NCBI GenBank assembly: GCA_963704155.1
Contig: CAVPHF010000032.1
Location: forward strand, 62,001-126,000
Source: Thiohalocapsa sp963704155
Lineage (GTDB): Bacteria > Pseudomonadota > Gammaproteobacteria > Chromatiales > Chromatiaceae
Reading direction: 5' to 3'
Length of the DNA stretch: 64,000 bases
Part shown: positions 50,879-59,003 of the stretch, in pieces
Numbering within the stretch: position 1 is the first letter of the stretch
How the letters are laid out: every line of letters begins with the position of its first letter
Notes under the pieces: generated by a model
Seen by the model: the letters and a program-made list of their open reading frames with translations, nothing else
Databases searched by the model: none
What the model was told of the DNA's origin: nothing
Translations under genes and position numbers: made by a program

Positions 50879-51306
50879 GCGGGCGGTTGGTCGAGGCACA
50901 GGACAACGAGTCCTGGGACGCGGCGGAAATCGTCGGCATCCGTGGTCAGTAGGGCGCGACCTGCGGCGAGCGCGGTGGCGGCGATATAGGCATCGTTCGC
51001 GCCCATGGCGAGGCCTTTCTGTCGCAGGGTGGCGACCAGTTTGGCGTGGACGCGGGCGACCTCTAGCGTGATGTCGAGGATCGGCAAGGCGGCCAGCATG
51101 GCCTCGACCGTCGCCGAGCGACGAATCCGACGCGCCTCCGGAGTCGCCCGATGCACGCCGACCAGCAGCTCCGATGCGGTGATGGCGCTGATGGCTGCAT
51201 CGCCGTAGCGAACCCAGGGGGAGAAGTCGAGCGGGGAGAAGTCCTGACCCTCCTTGCCGCGGCGCTCCGCGCGAATCAGAACGCCGGTATCGAGGAGCAA
51301 GCCCAT
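50869..51306 (-). CDS. VapC-type PIN domain toxin
   Basis: A 145-residue PIN nuclease with MGLLLDTGVLIRAERRGKEG (first Asp), ITASELLVGVHRATPEARRI (the Glu in SELLVG), GANDAYIAATALAAGRALLT (third Asp) and TTDADDFRRVPGL (fourth acidic site). All catalytic acids are intact. The Phd-type antitoxin gene lies immediately upstream, with 24 bp between. Confidence 0.9.
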   Translation of the reverse strand: MGLLLDTGVLIRAERRGKEGQDFSPLDFSPWVRYGDAAISAITASELLVGVHRATPEARRIRRSATVEAMLAALPILDITLEVARVHAKLVATLRQKGLAMGANDAYIAATALAAGRALLTTDADDFRRVPGLVVLCLDQPPAAP

Positions 51307-51330
51307 GGTTTTCTCCTAGTTGCCGCCGGA

Positions 51331-51603
51331 TCAGTCATCCCAGGGGTCTTTGTCCGGCGAGATGGCAGCTTGGGCATCGGCGATATCACGCTCGAAGGCC
51401 TCGGCATCGTCGCCGAGGCTCGGGATGTCTGCGAAGATCCTGTTCAGCTCGGAGACCTCGACCCGCTTGGGCGGCCCTGCCGGGATCAGGCGCGCAATCC
51501 GGCGCCCGCCGCGGGTCAGCTCGAAGCTGGCTCCCTGGTAGGCAACCCGGTTCAAGAGGTCGGACAGGCTCCGGGCAGCTTGGGTAGCGTTGATCTCTTC
51601 CAC
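51331..51603 (-). CDS. Phd/YefM family antitoxin
   Basis: A 90-residue protein; EEINATQAARSLSDLLNRVA and GASFELTRGGRRIARLIPAG form the typical Phd/YefM DNA-binding domain, with an acidic C-terminal toxin-binding tail ending KDPWDD. It is the first gene of the antitoxin-toxin operon. Confidence 0.9.
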   Translation of the reverse strand: MEEINATQAARSLSDLLNRVAYQGASFELTRGGRRIARLIPAGPPKRVEVSELNRIFADIPSLGDDAEAFERDIADAQAAISPDKDPWDD

Positions 51604-51699
51604 AGTGCACCTCGCAATCGCGACATCAAATAATCCGATAACAAGATTATGGTGTGTGTGCCTGACGTTGTGAAGGGCCGATGCGCGTTGCGGGCCGGG

Positions 51700-51915
51700 T
51701 CAGGGCTGGCCGCGATGGTCTCGTCTCAGCCGCTCCGCGAACGCCGCGAAGCAATGCTCGGTTGCCGCCGTGTGCGCTCGGTTGCGACGGCGGCGGAGAA
51801 GGTCAGCCTGGAAGTCTTCGAAGTCCGCCATGTCTTCCCAGGCGCCCGCAAACCGCATCACTTTAAATTGACTCGCGCTCTGCGTGATCAGCGCGCTGGG
51901 GGTCACCGCGGGCAT
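51700..51915 (-). pseudogene. Possible antitoxin C-terminal remnant
   Basis: A short frame containing VMRFAGAWEDMADFEDFQAD, similar to the C-terminal tails of antitoxins paired with PIN toxins. The N-terminal DNA-binding part is absent and the frame then loses sense. Weak call. Confidence 0.3.
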
Positions 51916-52040
51916 TCGGGCTCTGGATGCGTTAGGCGAGCTTGCCGCGGATCAGCACCCGCCCGTCCTTGAGCTGAGCCTCTTCGCGGAACAGGTGCGA
52001 CGCCGACCCGGCTGCAAGGAGCGCCGGGGTGATGGACCTC
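51912..52040 (-). pseudogene. Second HsdR N-terminal fragment
   Basis: It reads TPALLAAGSASHLFREEAQL and KDGRVLIRGKLA, corresponding to TPALVAAGWEQHQFREEVQL of the large hsdR pseudogene at 48426. Only about 40 codons remain, with a frame change at the downstream end. Confidence 0.7.
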
Positions 52041-52181
52041 CGCCACGCTCCCGACCGACCGCGTCCAGGGCCGCACCGCCTCAGTCCTACACCGATTCGG
52101 CATAGGACCAAGGTCCTATATTCCGCACATCTCATGCTGGTTAACCTTCGGTCTCGTCCCTCGATACGAGGAGTCGAACCA

Positions 52182-52316
52182 ATGAACAGAACCGGCCTTT
52201 GGGCCACCGCCACCGCTGCGATGCTGGCGAGCGGGGTTGCGGTCAGCGGCGTTGACGAGGCCGATTTCTCGCTGCGCACCACCGAGAATCTCTGCCAGAA
52301 GGGCTACATCGACTGA
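52182..52316 (+). pseudogene. Truncated exported protein, Rap1a/Tai-like start
   Basis: ATG 52182 gives a signal-like sequence (MNRTGLWATATAAMLASGVA) followed by DEADFSLRTTENLCQKGYID and a stop. The LRTTENL start is typical of small secreted Rap1a-like proteins that continue for another ~70 residues with cysteines, which are missing here. It is directly followed by the receiver gene. Confidence 0.45.
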
Positions 52317-52321
52317 CGCCC

Positions 52322-52717
52322 GTGACCGCTCCGCCGATCATGGTCTACATCGTCGATGACGACCCGGCGATCCAGCAGGCTCTCGAACGCCTGATGCGCT
52401 CCGCCGGCCTGCGTGCAGAGACCTTTGCCAGCGTGCTCGATCTGCTCGACAAAGGCTTCTTCGACGAGCGCGTGTGCATCGTCGCAGACATCCGCTTGCC
52501 CGATATCAGCGGCCTTGACCTGCCCGAGTTCCTGGCACAACAGGGCCGCTCACGGCCCGTGATCTTCATCACTGCCTACGACACCAAAACCAACCGCCAG
52601 GCCGCCCGCCGCGCCGGGGCGGCGGCCTTCTTCCGCAAGCCCGTGGACGGCGAGGCGCTGATCGATGCGATCACATGGGCCGTAGACACCTTCCATGCCT
52701 CTCCGCCACCAGGCTGA
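52322..52717 (+). CDS. Stand-alone receiver domain protein
   Basis: A 131-residue CheY-like receiver: MVYIVDDDPAIQQALERLMR, the phospho-acceptor Asp in CIVADIRLPDISGL, Thr in VIFITAYDTK and Lys in AFFRKPVDGEAL. There is no output domain. GTG 52322 is the start. It is related to the FixJ receivers upstream but clearly distinct; it may be the diguanylate-free phosphate sink or modulator of that two-component system. It stands at the left border of the envelope gene block. Confidence 0.88.
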   Translation: MTAPPIMVYIVDDDPAIQQALERLMRSAGLRAETFASVLDLLDKGFFDERVCIVADIRLPDISGLDLPEFLAQQGRSRPVIFITAYDTKTNRQAARRAGAAAFFRKPVDGEALIDAITWAVDTFHASPPPG

Positions 52718-52827
52718 TGCAAGGCAGGGGCATTCCGCACACGACGGGCTTCGTCTCGTAAAGCCTTGCGTCGGTTCAACGTGCAATGCGGATGCAATCC
52801 AGGCACACCGCCAACGTCGGCAGCCTA

Positions 52828-52979
52828 GGGGGATACCGATTTATTGGGCATCCTGCCCAAGAATCGGACGGAACCGGAAAACGCGGTTTCCCGGTTCCTT
52901 CATTTTCAGCGGCTTGGGCCGCTGAAAATGGCGGGCCGTCCTGGCCCGCACGGGAAACGCCGATAAATCGGCGTTTCCC
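52828..52979 (-). repeat. Nested-hairpin repeat family, copy 2 (152 bp)
   Basis: Inverted relative to copy 1. From left: TTGGGCA with TGCCCAA (52844-52860); GGAACCGG with CCGGTTCC (52870-52898); CATTTTCAGCGGC with GCCGCTGAAAATG (52901-52913/52918-52930); GCGGGCC with GGCCCGC (52931-52949); GGGAAACGCCGAT with ATCGGCGTTTCCC (52952-52964/52967-52979, 13 bp). Stems differ from copy 1 by paired changes. TA flanks both borders. It lies just before the EipA-like gene. Confidence 0.85.
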
Positions 52980-53008
52980 TAGCCGCCTATCCAACGAGGA
53001 ACACAACC

Positions 53009-53467
53009 ATGACGACGAGTTATCTGAATCAGCGCCTTTACGGGGTCGGACTGTCCATGATCCTGGTGGCGAGTGCTGCTGTGATGCCCGCGGTGGCGCA
53101 GGATGCGCCCGCTGGGCAGGTCCAGTTCGAGGTCTACAAGGCCGGCTTCATCGTCGGTGTCAGCGGCGGCAAAGGCACGCTGACCTTCGAGGGCGAGGAC
53201 TACCCGCTCTCCATCGGCGGCGTCAGCCTTGGAGCGACGGTGAGTCTCTCCAAGGCCGACTTCGTCGGTGACGCCTTCAATCTGACCAGGGCCGCGGATA
53301 TCGAGGGCGTCTACTCCGGCGCCGGTGCTGGCGCTGCCCTCGCCGGAGGTGCCAACACCGCCGTACTGAAGAACTCCAAGGGCGTCGAGCTCAAGGTGAG
53401 TGGCGAGCAGATGGGCGTCGACCTGTCTCTCGATCTGAACGGCATGAGCGTGAAGATCAAGCAGTAG
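53009..53467 (+). CDS. Exported EipA-like (DUF1134-type) protein
   Basis: A 152-residue secreted protein. The signal peptide ends near AVMPAVAQDA. The mature beta-rich domain contains YKAGFIVGVSGGKGTLTFEG, DYPLSIGGVSLGATVSLSKA and the glycine-rich VYSGAGAGAALAGGANTAVL, similar to the envelope-integrity protein family EipA/DUF1134. It is probably periplasmic. It is the first gene after the receiver gene and a nested-hairpin repeat; an outer-membrane protein gene follows. Confidence 0.65.
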   Translation: MTTSYLNQRLYGVGLSMILVASAAVMPAVAQDAPAGQVQFEVYKAGFIVGVSGGKGTLTFEGEDYPLSIGGVSLGATVSLSKADFVGDAFNLTRAADIEGVYSGAGAGAALAGGANTAVLKNSKGVELKVSGEQMGVDLSLDLNGMSVKIKQ

Positions 53468-53586
53468 TTGTCCTCCAGCGTCGGCGGCACCTCGTGCCGT
53501 CGACTGACATAGGTCGAGCGGCGGCGCGAAAGAGCACCGGTTGCCGGCTCGGTCCGCGAGCCTCAACAGCAGGAACGTTCCCGAAC

Positions 53587-54444
53587 ATGCTTCACCAGAA
53601 GAATGCTTCGCCCTTCGCATGCGCAACCAGCTTCATCCCGGGCGTCGTCTCCGCGGCCCTGCTCGCCTGCAGTCTGTCCGCCGTCGCCGAGGAGGGCGGC
53701 GGGGACCTACGTGCCGCCGTGCAGAACCCCATCAGCTCCCTCTACAGCCTGCCGTTCAAATTCCAGTTCGATTACGGCGCCGACAATGGCGAGGCGAGCT
53801 TCCTCAATATCCAGCCTGTGCTGCCGGTGACCATCGGCGACTGGAACTTCGTCAACCGCATCATCGCGCCGCTGATCGACACACCGGGACAGGTCACGGG
53901 CATCCCGAGCCTGCCTGAGCCGCCCGTCCAGGGTGACGGCGCCACCGGCCTCGGCGACATCAATTACTCGCTGTTTCTGTCGCCGGTGAAGACCGGCAGG
54001 GTCATCTGGGGCGCCGGCCCATCCATCACGATGCCGACCGCGACCGACCGCCAGCTCGGCAGCGCGAAGTGGAGCGCCGGGCCGACCCTGGTGCTGCTGA
54101 CCCAGCCCAAGTGGGGCTCCATGGGCGTGCTGATGCGCCAGCTCTGGTCCTTCGCGGGTGATTCCAACCGCAATGAGGTCAGCCAGTTCCTGCTCGAGCC
54201 GTTCGTCAACTACAACCTCGACAACGGCTGGTTCCTGATCTCGGACTCGGTGCTGACCGCCAACTGGCGCGCCGACTCCGGTAATCAGTGGACGGTGCCC
54301 GTCGGCGGCGGCGTCGGCCGCGTCTTCAAGCTCGGCAATCAGGCGATCAACTCCCGTTTGGAGGCCTATTACAACGTGGTGCGCCCCGACGGCGCGCCGG
54401 ATTGGCAGATCGCCTTTACCTGGCAGTTTTTGTTTCCGAAATAG
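53587..54444 (+). CDS. Outer-membrane beta-barrel-like protein (transporter family)
   Basis: A 285-residue exported protein with a signal sequence (GVVSAALLACSLSAVAEEGG). The mature part alternates short beta strands and ends with WQIAFTWQFLFPK, a typical outer-membrane C-terminal strand ending near Phe. Motifs such as NPISSLYSLPFKFQFDYGAD, GLGDINYSLFLSPV and NYNLDNGWFLISDSVLTANW are shared with the so-called transporter/neuromedin-U-like family often placed beside sulfatases. ATG 53587 is used. Confidence 0.75.
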   Translation: MLHQKNASPFACATSFIPGVVSAALLACSLSAVAEEGGGDLRAAVQNPISSLYSLPFKFQFDYGADNGEASFLNIQPVLPVTIGDWNFVNRIIAPLIDTPGQVTGIPSLPEPPVQGDGATGLGDINYSLFLSPVKTGRVIWGAGPSITMPTATDRQLGSAKWSAGPTLVLLTQPKWGSMGVLMRQLWSFAGDSNRNEVSQFLLEPFVNYNLDNGWFLISDSVLTANWRADSGNQWTVPVGGGVGRVFKLGNQAINSRLEAYYNVVRPDGAPDWQIAFTWQFLFPK

Positions 54445-54521
54445 CCCAGCAATGGGCGAGCCTAGCCTTGCCCCTGCTACCCGGCGAAGACCGATTTCTC
54501 AACAACCGATAGGAGAACCAA

Positions 54522-56112
54522 GTGAAGAGTGTATTCACGAAAATCGCGCTCGTTGTGGCAGTCACGCTGCCGTGGCAGGCGTTCGCCGCGGCGGACAAGC
54601 CCAATATCCTGATGATCATGTCCGACGACGTCGGCATCACCAACCTCAGTGCCTACAGCCGAGGGCTCGCGGGCTATCAGACGCCGAACATCGACCGTAT
54701 TGCGAACGAGGGCGTGCTGTTTACCGACTACTACGGCGAGCAGAGCTGCACCGCCGGGCGTGCGGCCTTCATCACCGGCCAATCGCCGGTGCGCACCGGG
54801 CTGACCAAGGTCGGTTTCCCCGGCGCCGCCATCGGCATCCAGAAGGCAGACCCGACGCTGGCCGAGCTGCTCAAGCCGCTGGGTTACGCCACCGGCCAAT
54901 TCGGCAAGAACCATCTGGGCGACCGCAACGAGTTCCTGCCTACCGTGCACGGCTTCGACGAGTTTTTCGGCAACCTCTACCATCTGAACGCGGAGGAAGA
55001 GCCGGAGAACCCGGACTATCCGAAGAATCCCGAATTTCGCGCCGAGTTCGGACCGCGTGGTGTGCTCGACTGCAAGGCCACCGATACCCCCAGCGATGTC
55101 GTTGATCCCCGCTTCGGCCGCGATGGGCATGCAGCAATGCGAGGACACCGGTCCGCTGACCAAGAAGCGCATGGAGACCGCCGACGAGGAGTTCGTCGGT
55201 CGCGCCATGGACTTCATCAAGCGCAACACGGAGGCCGGCACGCCCTGGTTCACCTGGCTGTCGACCTCGCGCATGCACTTCTACACGCATCTCAAGGAGG
55301 CGAGCGAGGGCGCGAGCGGGCTCGGCATCTTCGCCGACGGAATGGTGGAGCACGACGGCCAGGTCGGCCAGGTGCTGGACCTGCTCGACGAACTCGGCAT
55401 CGCCGACAACACCATCGTCCTCTATACCGCCGACAACGGCCCGCACTACAACGAATGGCCTGATGGCGGCCTGTCGCCGTTCCGCGGCGAGAAGAACACC
55501 AACTGGGAGGGCGGCTACCGCGTGCCCATGTTCGTACGCTGGCCGGCGGCGATCACGGCCGGTCGGGTCATCAACGACACGACCTCCGCCGTCGACTGGG
55601 TGCCGACCCTATTGGCCGCCGCCGGCATACCCGACGCCAAGGGGATGCTCAAGCAAGGGATCGCCATCGACGATACGCAATACAAGGTCTACCTCGACGG
55701 CTACGACCTGCTGCCGCACCTGACCGGCACCGCAACGGAAGGCGCCGACTGGCCGCGCCGGGAGTTCTTTTACTGGAACGACGGCGGCGAACTGGTGGCA
55801 CTGCGCTACGGCAACTGGAAACTGGTCTTCAAGGAGCAGCGCGAGCGCGGCTTCATGGTCTGGAGCGAGCCCTTCGTGTCGCTGCGCATCCCGAAGCTCT
55901 TCAATCTGCGCACCGATCCCTTCGAGCGCGCCGACACCGACGCAAACAACTACGAGCGTTGGTGGATCGAGCGGGTCTTCACGCTGGTGCCCGCGCAGAC
56001 CTTCGTTGCCGAGTACGTAGAGACCTTCAAGGAGTTTCCGCCCCGCCAGAAGCCCGCGAAGTTCAACGTGGACGATGCGCTGGAGCTGCTGCAGAACCCC
56101 GGCGGCAATTGA
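54522..56112 (+). pseudogene. Arylsulfatase, exported, with a single frameshift near 55120
   Basis: Start GTG 54522 follows AGGAGA; the signal sequence ends at QAFAA. The sulfatase fold is clear: KPNILMIMSDDVGITNLSAY (metal-binding Asp pair), SCTAGRAAFITGQSPVRTGL with the C-x-A-x-R formylglycine site, and ATGQFGKNHLGDRNEFLPTV. After one surplus base at about 55119-55122 the frame continues with GMQQCEDTGPLTKKRMETAD, LYTADNGPHYNEWPDGGLSP and GYRVPMFVRWPA to the end. All active-site elements are kept on both sides of the shift, so this is either a recent lesion or a base-calling error. No formylglycine-generating enzyme is in the window. Confidence 0.85.
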
Positions 56113-56146
56113 TCCGACGCCGAACGGGACGGTCTGCTCACCTTTT

Positions 56147-56297
56147 GGGGAGATGCTGAAAAATGCCGTGCTGGCATTTTTCAGCTCCAAAGCGAGAGTG
56201 CGATTTTCGCTTTGCTCCATTTTTCACCTGCAAAGGCCGTTGAAAAATGGCCGGGCATCCTGCTCGGCGGACAACGCTGCATCCTTCAGCGCTCCCC
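56147..56297 (-). repeat. Nested-hairpin repeat family, copy 3 (151 bp)
   Basis: Same orientation as copy 2. Stems: GCTGAAAAATGCC with GGCATTTTTCAGC (56155-56167/56173-56185, 13 bp); AAAGCGA with TCGCTTT (56189-56213); CATTTTTCA with TGAAAAATG (56218-56226/56241-56249); GCCGGGC with GCTCGGC (within 56248-56267, partly G-U); and a terminal CGCTGC/GCAGCG-type stem. Tips GGGGAGATGCTG and CAGCGCTCCCC are inverted. TT flanks both borders. It lies between the sulfatase and HAD genes. Confidence 0.8.
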
Positions 56298-56327
56298 TTC
56301 GTTTAGCGTCTAAGGAGCCCCGCGACA

Positions 56328-57323
56328 ATGAAACCAAGCCTATTTCGCGTATTCACACTGGGTCTCGTTCTGGTCTTTGGTGGCCCGGCGACAGCTCAGA
56401 GCGTTGATTCGCTTCCATCCTGGAATGCTGGCAAGGCCAAGCAGTCGATCATCGACTTTGTGGCGAAGGTCACGGAGGCGGGCTCGTCCGACTTTGTACC
56501 GCCCGCCGAGCGCATCGCCGTGTTCGACAACGACGGCACGCTGTGGGCCGAGCGGCCGATGTATTTCCAGCTCCTCTTCGCGCTTGAGCGCGTCGAGGCG
56601 CTGTCGCCACAGCATCCGGAATGGAAGGACACGGAGCCCTTCGCCTCACTGCTCAAGGGTGACGTGGAGGCCGCGATGGCGGACGGCATGCAATCGGTGG
56701 TCGAGATCGTCATGGCCACGCACGCCGGCATGACCACCACGCAGTTCGAGGCGATCGTCAAGGACTGGATCGCGACGGCACGACACCCCATCAGCGGGCG
56801 TCCCTACACCGAGATGGTCTATCAGCCGATGCTCGAGTTGCTCGCCTATTTGCGCGCCAACGGCTTCAAGACCTTCATCGTGTCCGGCGGCGGCATCGAG
56901 TTCATGCGCCCGTGGTCTGAGCAGGTCTACGGCATTCCCCCTGAACAGGTCATCGGCAGCAGCATCAAGGTGAAGTACGAGATGCGTGACGGTAAGCCGG
57001 TGCTTGTCCGCCTGCCCGAGATCGACTTCTACGACGACAAGGAAGGTAAGCCGGTTGCGATCCACCAGCAGATCGGCCGTCGACCGCTGGCGGCGTTCGG
57101 CAACTCCGACGGCGATCTGCAGATGCTGCAATGGACCACGGCCGGAGATGGGCCGCGATTTGCCCTCTATGTCCACCACACCGATGGCGAGCGCGAGTGG
57201 GCGTACGACCGCAACGCCAGCATGGGCCGTTTGGACAAAGGCCTCGACCAGGCACAGGCGCAAGGCTGGACGCTGGTCGACATGAAGCAGGATTGGAAGG
57301 TGATCTTCCCCGATCGGAAATGA
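56328..57323 (+). CDS. Secreted HAD-superfamily phosphatase
   Basis: A 331-residue exported protein with a signal peptide (FRVFTLGLVLVFGGPATAQS). HAD motif I is IAVFDNDGTLWAERPM, motif II FKTFIVSGGGIEFM, motif III the Lys in SSIKVKYEMRDGKPVLV, and motif IV AAFGNSDGDLQMLQ. It is a periplasmic phosphatase or phosphonatase of the type often found beside arylsulfatases. It is probably cotranscribed with the sulfatase, although a 215-bp gap containing a structured repeat lies between. Confidence 0.88.
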   Translation: MKPSLFRVFTLGLVLVFGGPATAQSVDSLPSWNAGKAKQSIIDFVAKVTEAGSSDFVPPAERIAVFDNDGTLWAERPMYFQLLFALERVEALSPQHPEWKDTEPFASLLKGDVEAAMADGMQSVVEIVMATHAGMTTTQFEAIVKDWIATARHPISGRPYTEMVYQPMLELLAYLRANGFKTFIVSGGGIEFMRPWSEQVYGIPPEQVIGSSIKVKYEMRDGKPVLVRLPEIDFYDDKEGKPVAIHQQIGRRPLAAFGNSDGDLQMLQWTTAGDGPRFALYVHHTDGEREWAYDRNASMGRLDKGLDQAQAQGWTLVDMKQDWKVIFPDRK

Positions 57324-57400
57324 TGACACCGACTATCGAGAAGACTGAGTGCATGGTGGGCGAGAGCGACTGACATGGCTGATTCAGGCGCTGACCAGGG

Positions 57401-57467
57401 AACGGTGCGACAACGAGGGCGGGCGTCAAGACAAGTCAGCTAGTATGAGATTTGAACGAAATCGCGC
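57401..57467. repeat. Right half of the 14382-type MITE-like repeat
   Basis: GGGCGGGCGTCAAGACAAGT and the following CAGC-AGTATGAGATTTG are nearly identical to 14491-14528, with small differences in the last 15 bases. The left half is absent. It lies in the gap before the GAP-family gene. Confidence 0.75.
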
Positions 57468-57496
57468 CCTAGCACGCACCGAACCAGGTTGACCCG

Positions 57497-58162
57497 ATGA
57501 TCGAAACCTTCGGCATTCTCGTCCCCTTTCTGATCGCAGACATCCTCAACCCGGTGCTCTTCGCCTTCATGGTCTACGCGGCCGGCACCCAGCGGCCCGT
57601 CGTGACCAGCGCGGCGATGCTGCTCGGGCACACGGCCGCCTACTTTGGGGCCGGCATCGTCATCGCGCTCGGCCTGGAGAAGATCACCCACTACCTCGCC
57701 AATCCAAGCAGCATCGACTACCTCATCGCCCTGATCGTCGGGCTGCTGTTGCTCTGGCTCGCTTTGCCGAAGGCGAAGAAGCCCGAGACGAAGCGCCCGG
57801 AAGACAGCGGCTCGATGACGCCCCTGTCGGCCTTCGGGCTGGGCGCCGTGATCAACTTCATCGGCATACCCTTCGCCCTACCCTACTTCGCCGCGATCGA
57901 TCAGATCCTAAAAGCCAACCTTGCCACCGGCGACGCCCTGGTGCTGTTGGTTGCGTACAACCTGGTCTATGCGCTGCCCTTCCTGGTCGTCCCGATCCTA
58001 GCCGCAACCCTCGGCGAGCGCAGCCGTCCAATCTTGCTGCGGCTCAATGGAACCCTGGACCGCGCCAGCGCCTTCCTGATGCCCGTTCTCCTGGGTCTGG
58101 TGGGCCTGGCGTTGGTCGCCGATGCGGTGCTCTATTTCGCGACCGGCGAGGGTCTTTTTTGA
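57497..58162 (+). CDS. GAP-family (LysE-like) integral membrane protein
   Basis: A 221-residue membrane protein with six predicted helices: PFLIADILNPVLFAFMVYAA, SAAMLLGHTAAYFGAGIVIA, SIDYLIALIVGLLLLWLALP, then LSAFGLGAVINFIGIPFALP, NLVYALPFLVVPILAATLGE and LMPVLLGLVGLALVADAVLY. This is the GAP family (sulfolipid-addressing-protein-like), related to LysE exporters. Its stop overlaps the start of the broken MscS gene by 4 bp. The cargo is unknown. Confidence 0.8.
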   Translation: MIETFGILVPFLIADILNPVLFAFMVYAAGTQRPVVTSAAMLLGHTAAYFGAGIVIALGLEKITHYLANPSSIDYLIALIVGLLLLWLALPKAKKPETKRPEDSGSMTPLSAFGLGAVINFIGIPFALPYFAAIDQILKANLATGDALVLLVAYNLVYALPFLVVPILAATLGERSRPILLRLNGTLDRASAFLMPVLLGLVGLALVADAVLYFATGEGLF

Positions 58163-58932
58163 TCCGCGCCTTTCTCGCCAGCGCCTTGTGCTTGCTATTG
58201 GCGGCGCGAGTCCTAAGCGCGTCGGAGCCCGATCCCCCAACCGCGGCACCGGCGCTAGCCGCGACGGCGCCGAACCCTGCGTCGCTGGTTGGAGCGGCAG
58301 GCGTCGATGCCGGAGCGATACAGCTCCCGCCGGAAACGCTGAACCCCGACATCGATCCGGCCGAGTTAGCCAAACTTCGTGAACGGCCTGATGATCATGC
58401 TGACCCGGCCCTTCGATGAAGGGGATTACGTCGACATCGGTGGGACCACGGGTACGGTGGAATCGGTCAGCATCGTCGCCACCACCGTCAGCACGCCAGA
58501 CAACACGATCATCGTGATCCCGAACGAGCAGGTTTGGGGGAATGTCATCACCAACTTCACGGCGAACGCGACCCGCCGCGTCGATCTCGTCTTCTCCATC
58601 GGCTACGATGACGACATCGCCGATGCAATCGGCGTGCTGAAAGACGCGGTCGCGGCCCACCCACTCACGCTCGAGGAGCCGGCGCCGACCATCGCCGTCG
58701 ATTCGTTGGCCGAGAGTTCGATCGACATCCTTTGTGGCCCCTAGGTCAAGACCGGCGAGTACTTGACAGTCTACCGAGCGTTGACAACGGATGTGAAGGC
58801 GCGCTTCGACGCGGCGGGAATCAGCATCCCCTATCCCCAGCGCGAGCTGCACCTTAGGATCGCGGACGCTACCGCCGTGAACGGCGCGCTCGGCATGCAG
58901 CAACCGGGGTTGAACGAGGCGCCGACGCGGTG
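58159..58932 (+). pseudogene. MscS-type channel remnant: membrane domain deleted, nonsense codon
   Basis: The first ~75 codons give an export signal (IRAFLASALCLLLAARVLSA) and a linker. A frame change near 58380 then leads straight into the MscS beta domain (GLMIMLTRPFDEGDYVDIGG; NTIIVIPNEQVWGNVITNFT), so the three pore helices are missing. A TAG at 58741, in the place of the Trp expected before VKTGEYL, ends it; the remaining homology runs to PYPQRELHLRI and a stop at 58932. An intact MscS follows. Confidence 0.8.
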
Positions 58933-59003
58933 ATGCTTTGATTCCGCCGACGGCGGCCTCGTCGAACGCGATGCTTGCCAAGCAGCAGCCAGAGAGACGC
59001 ACC

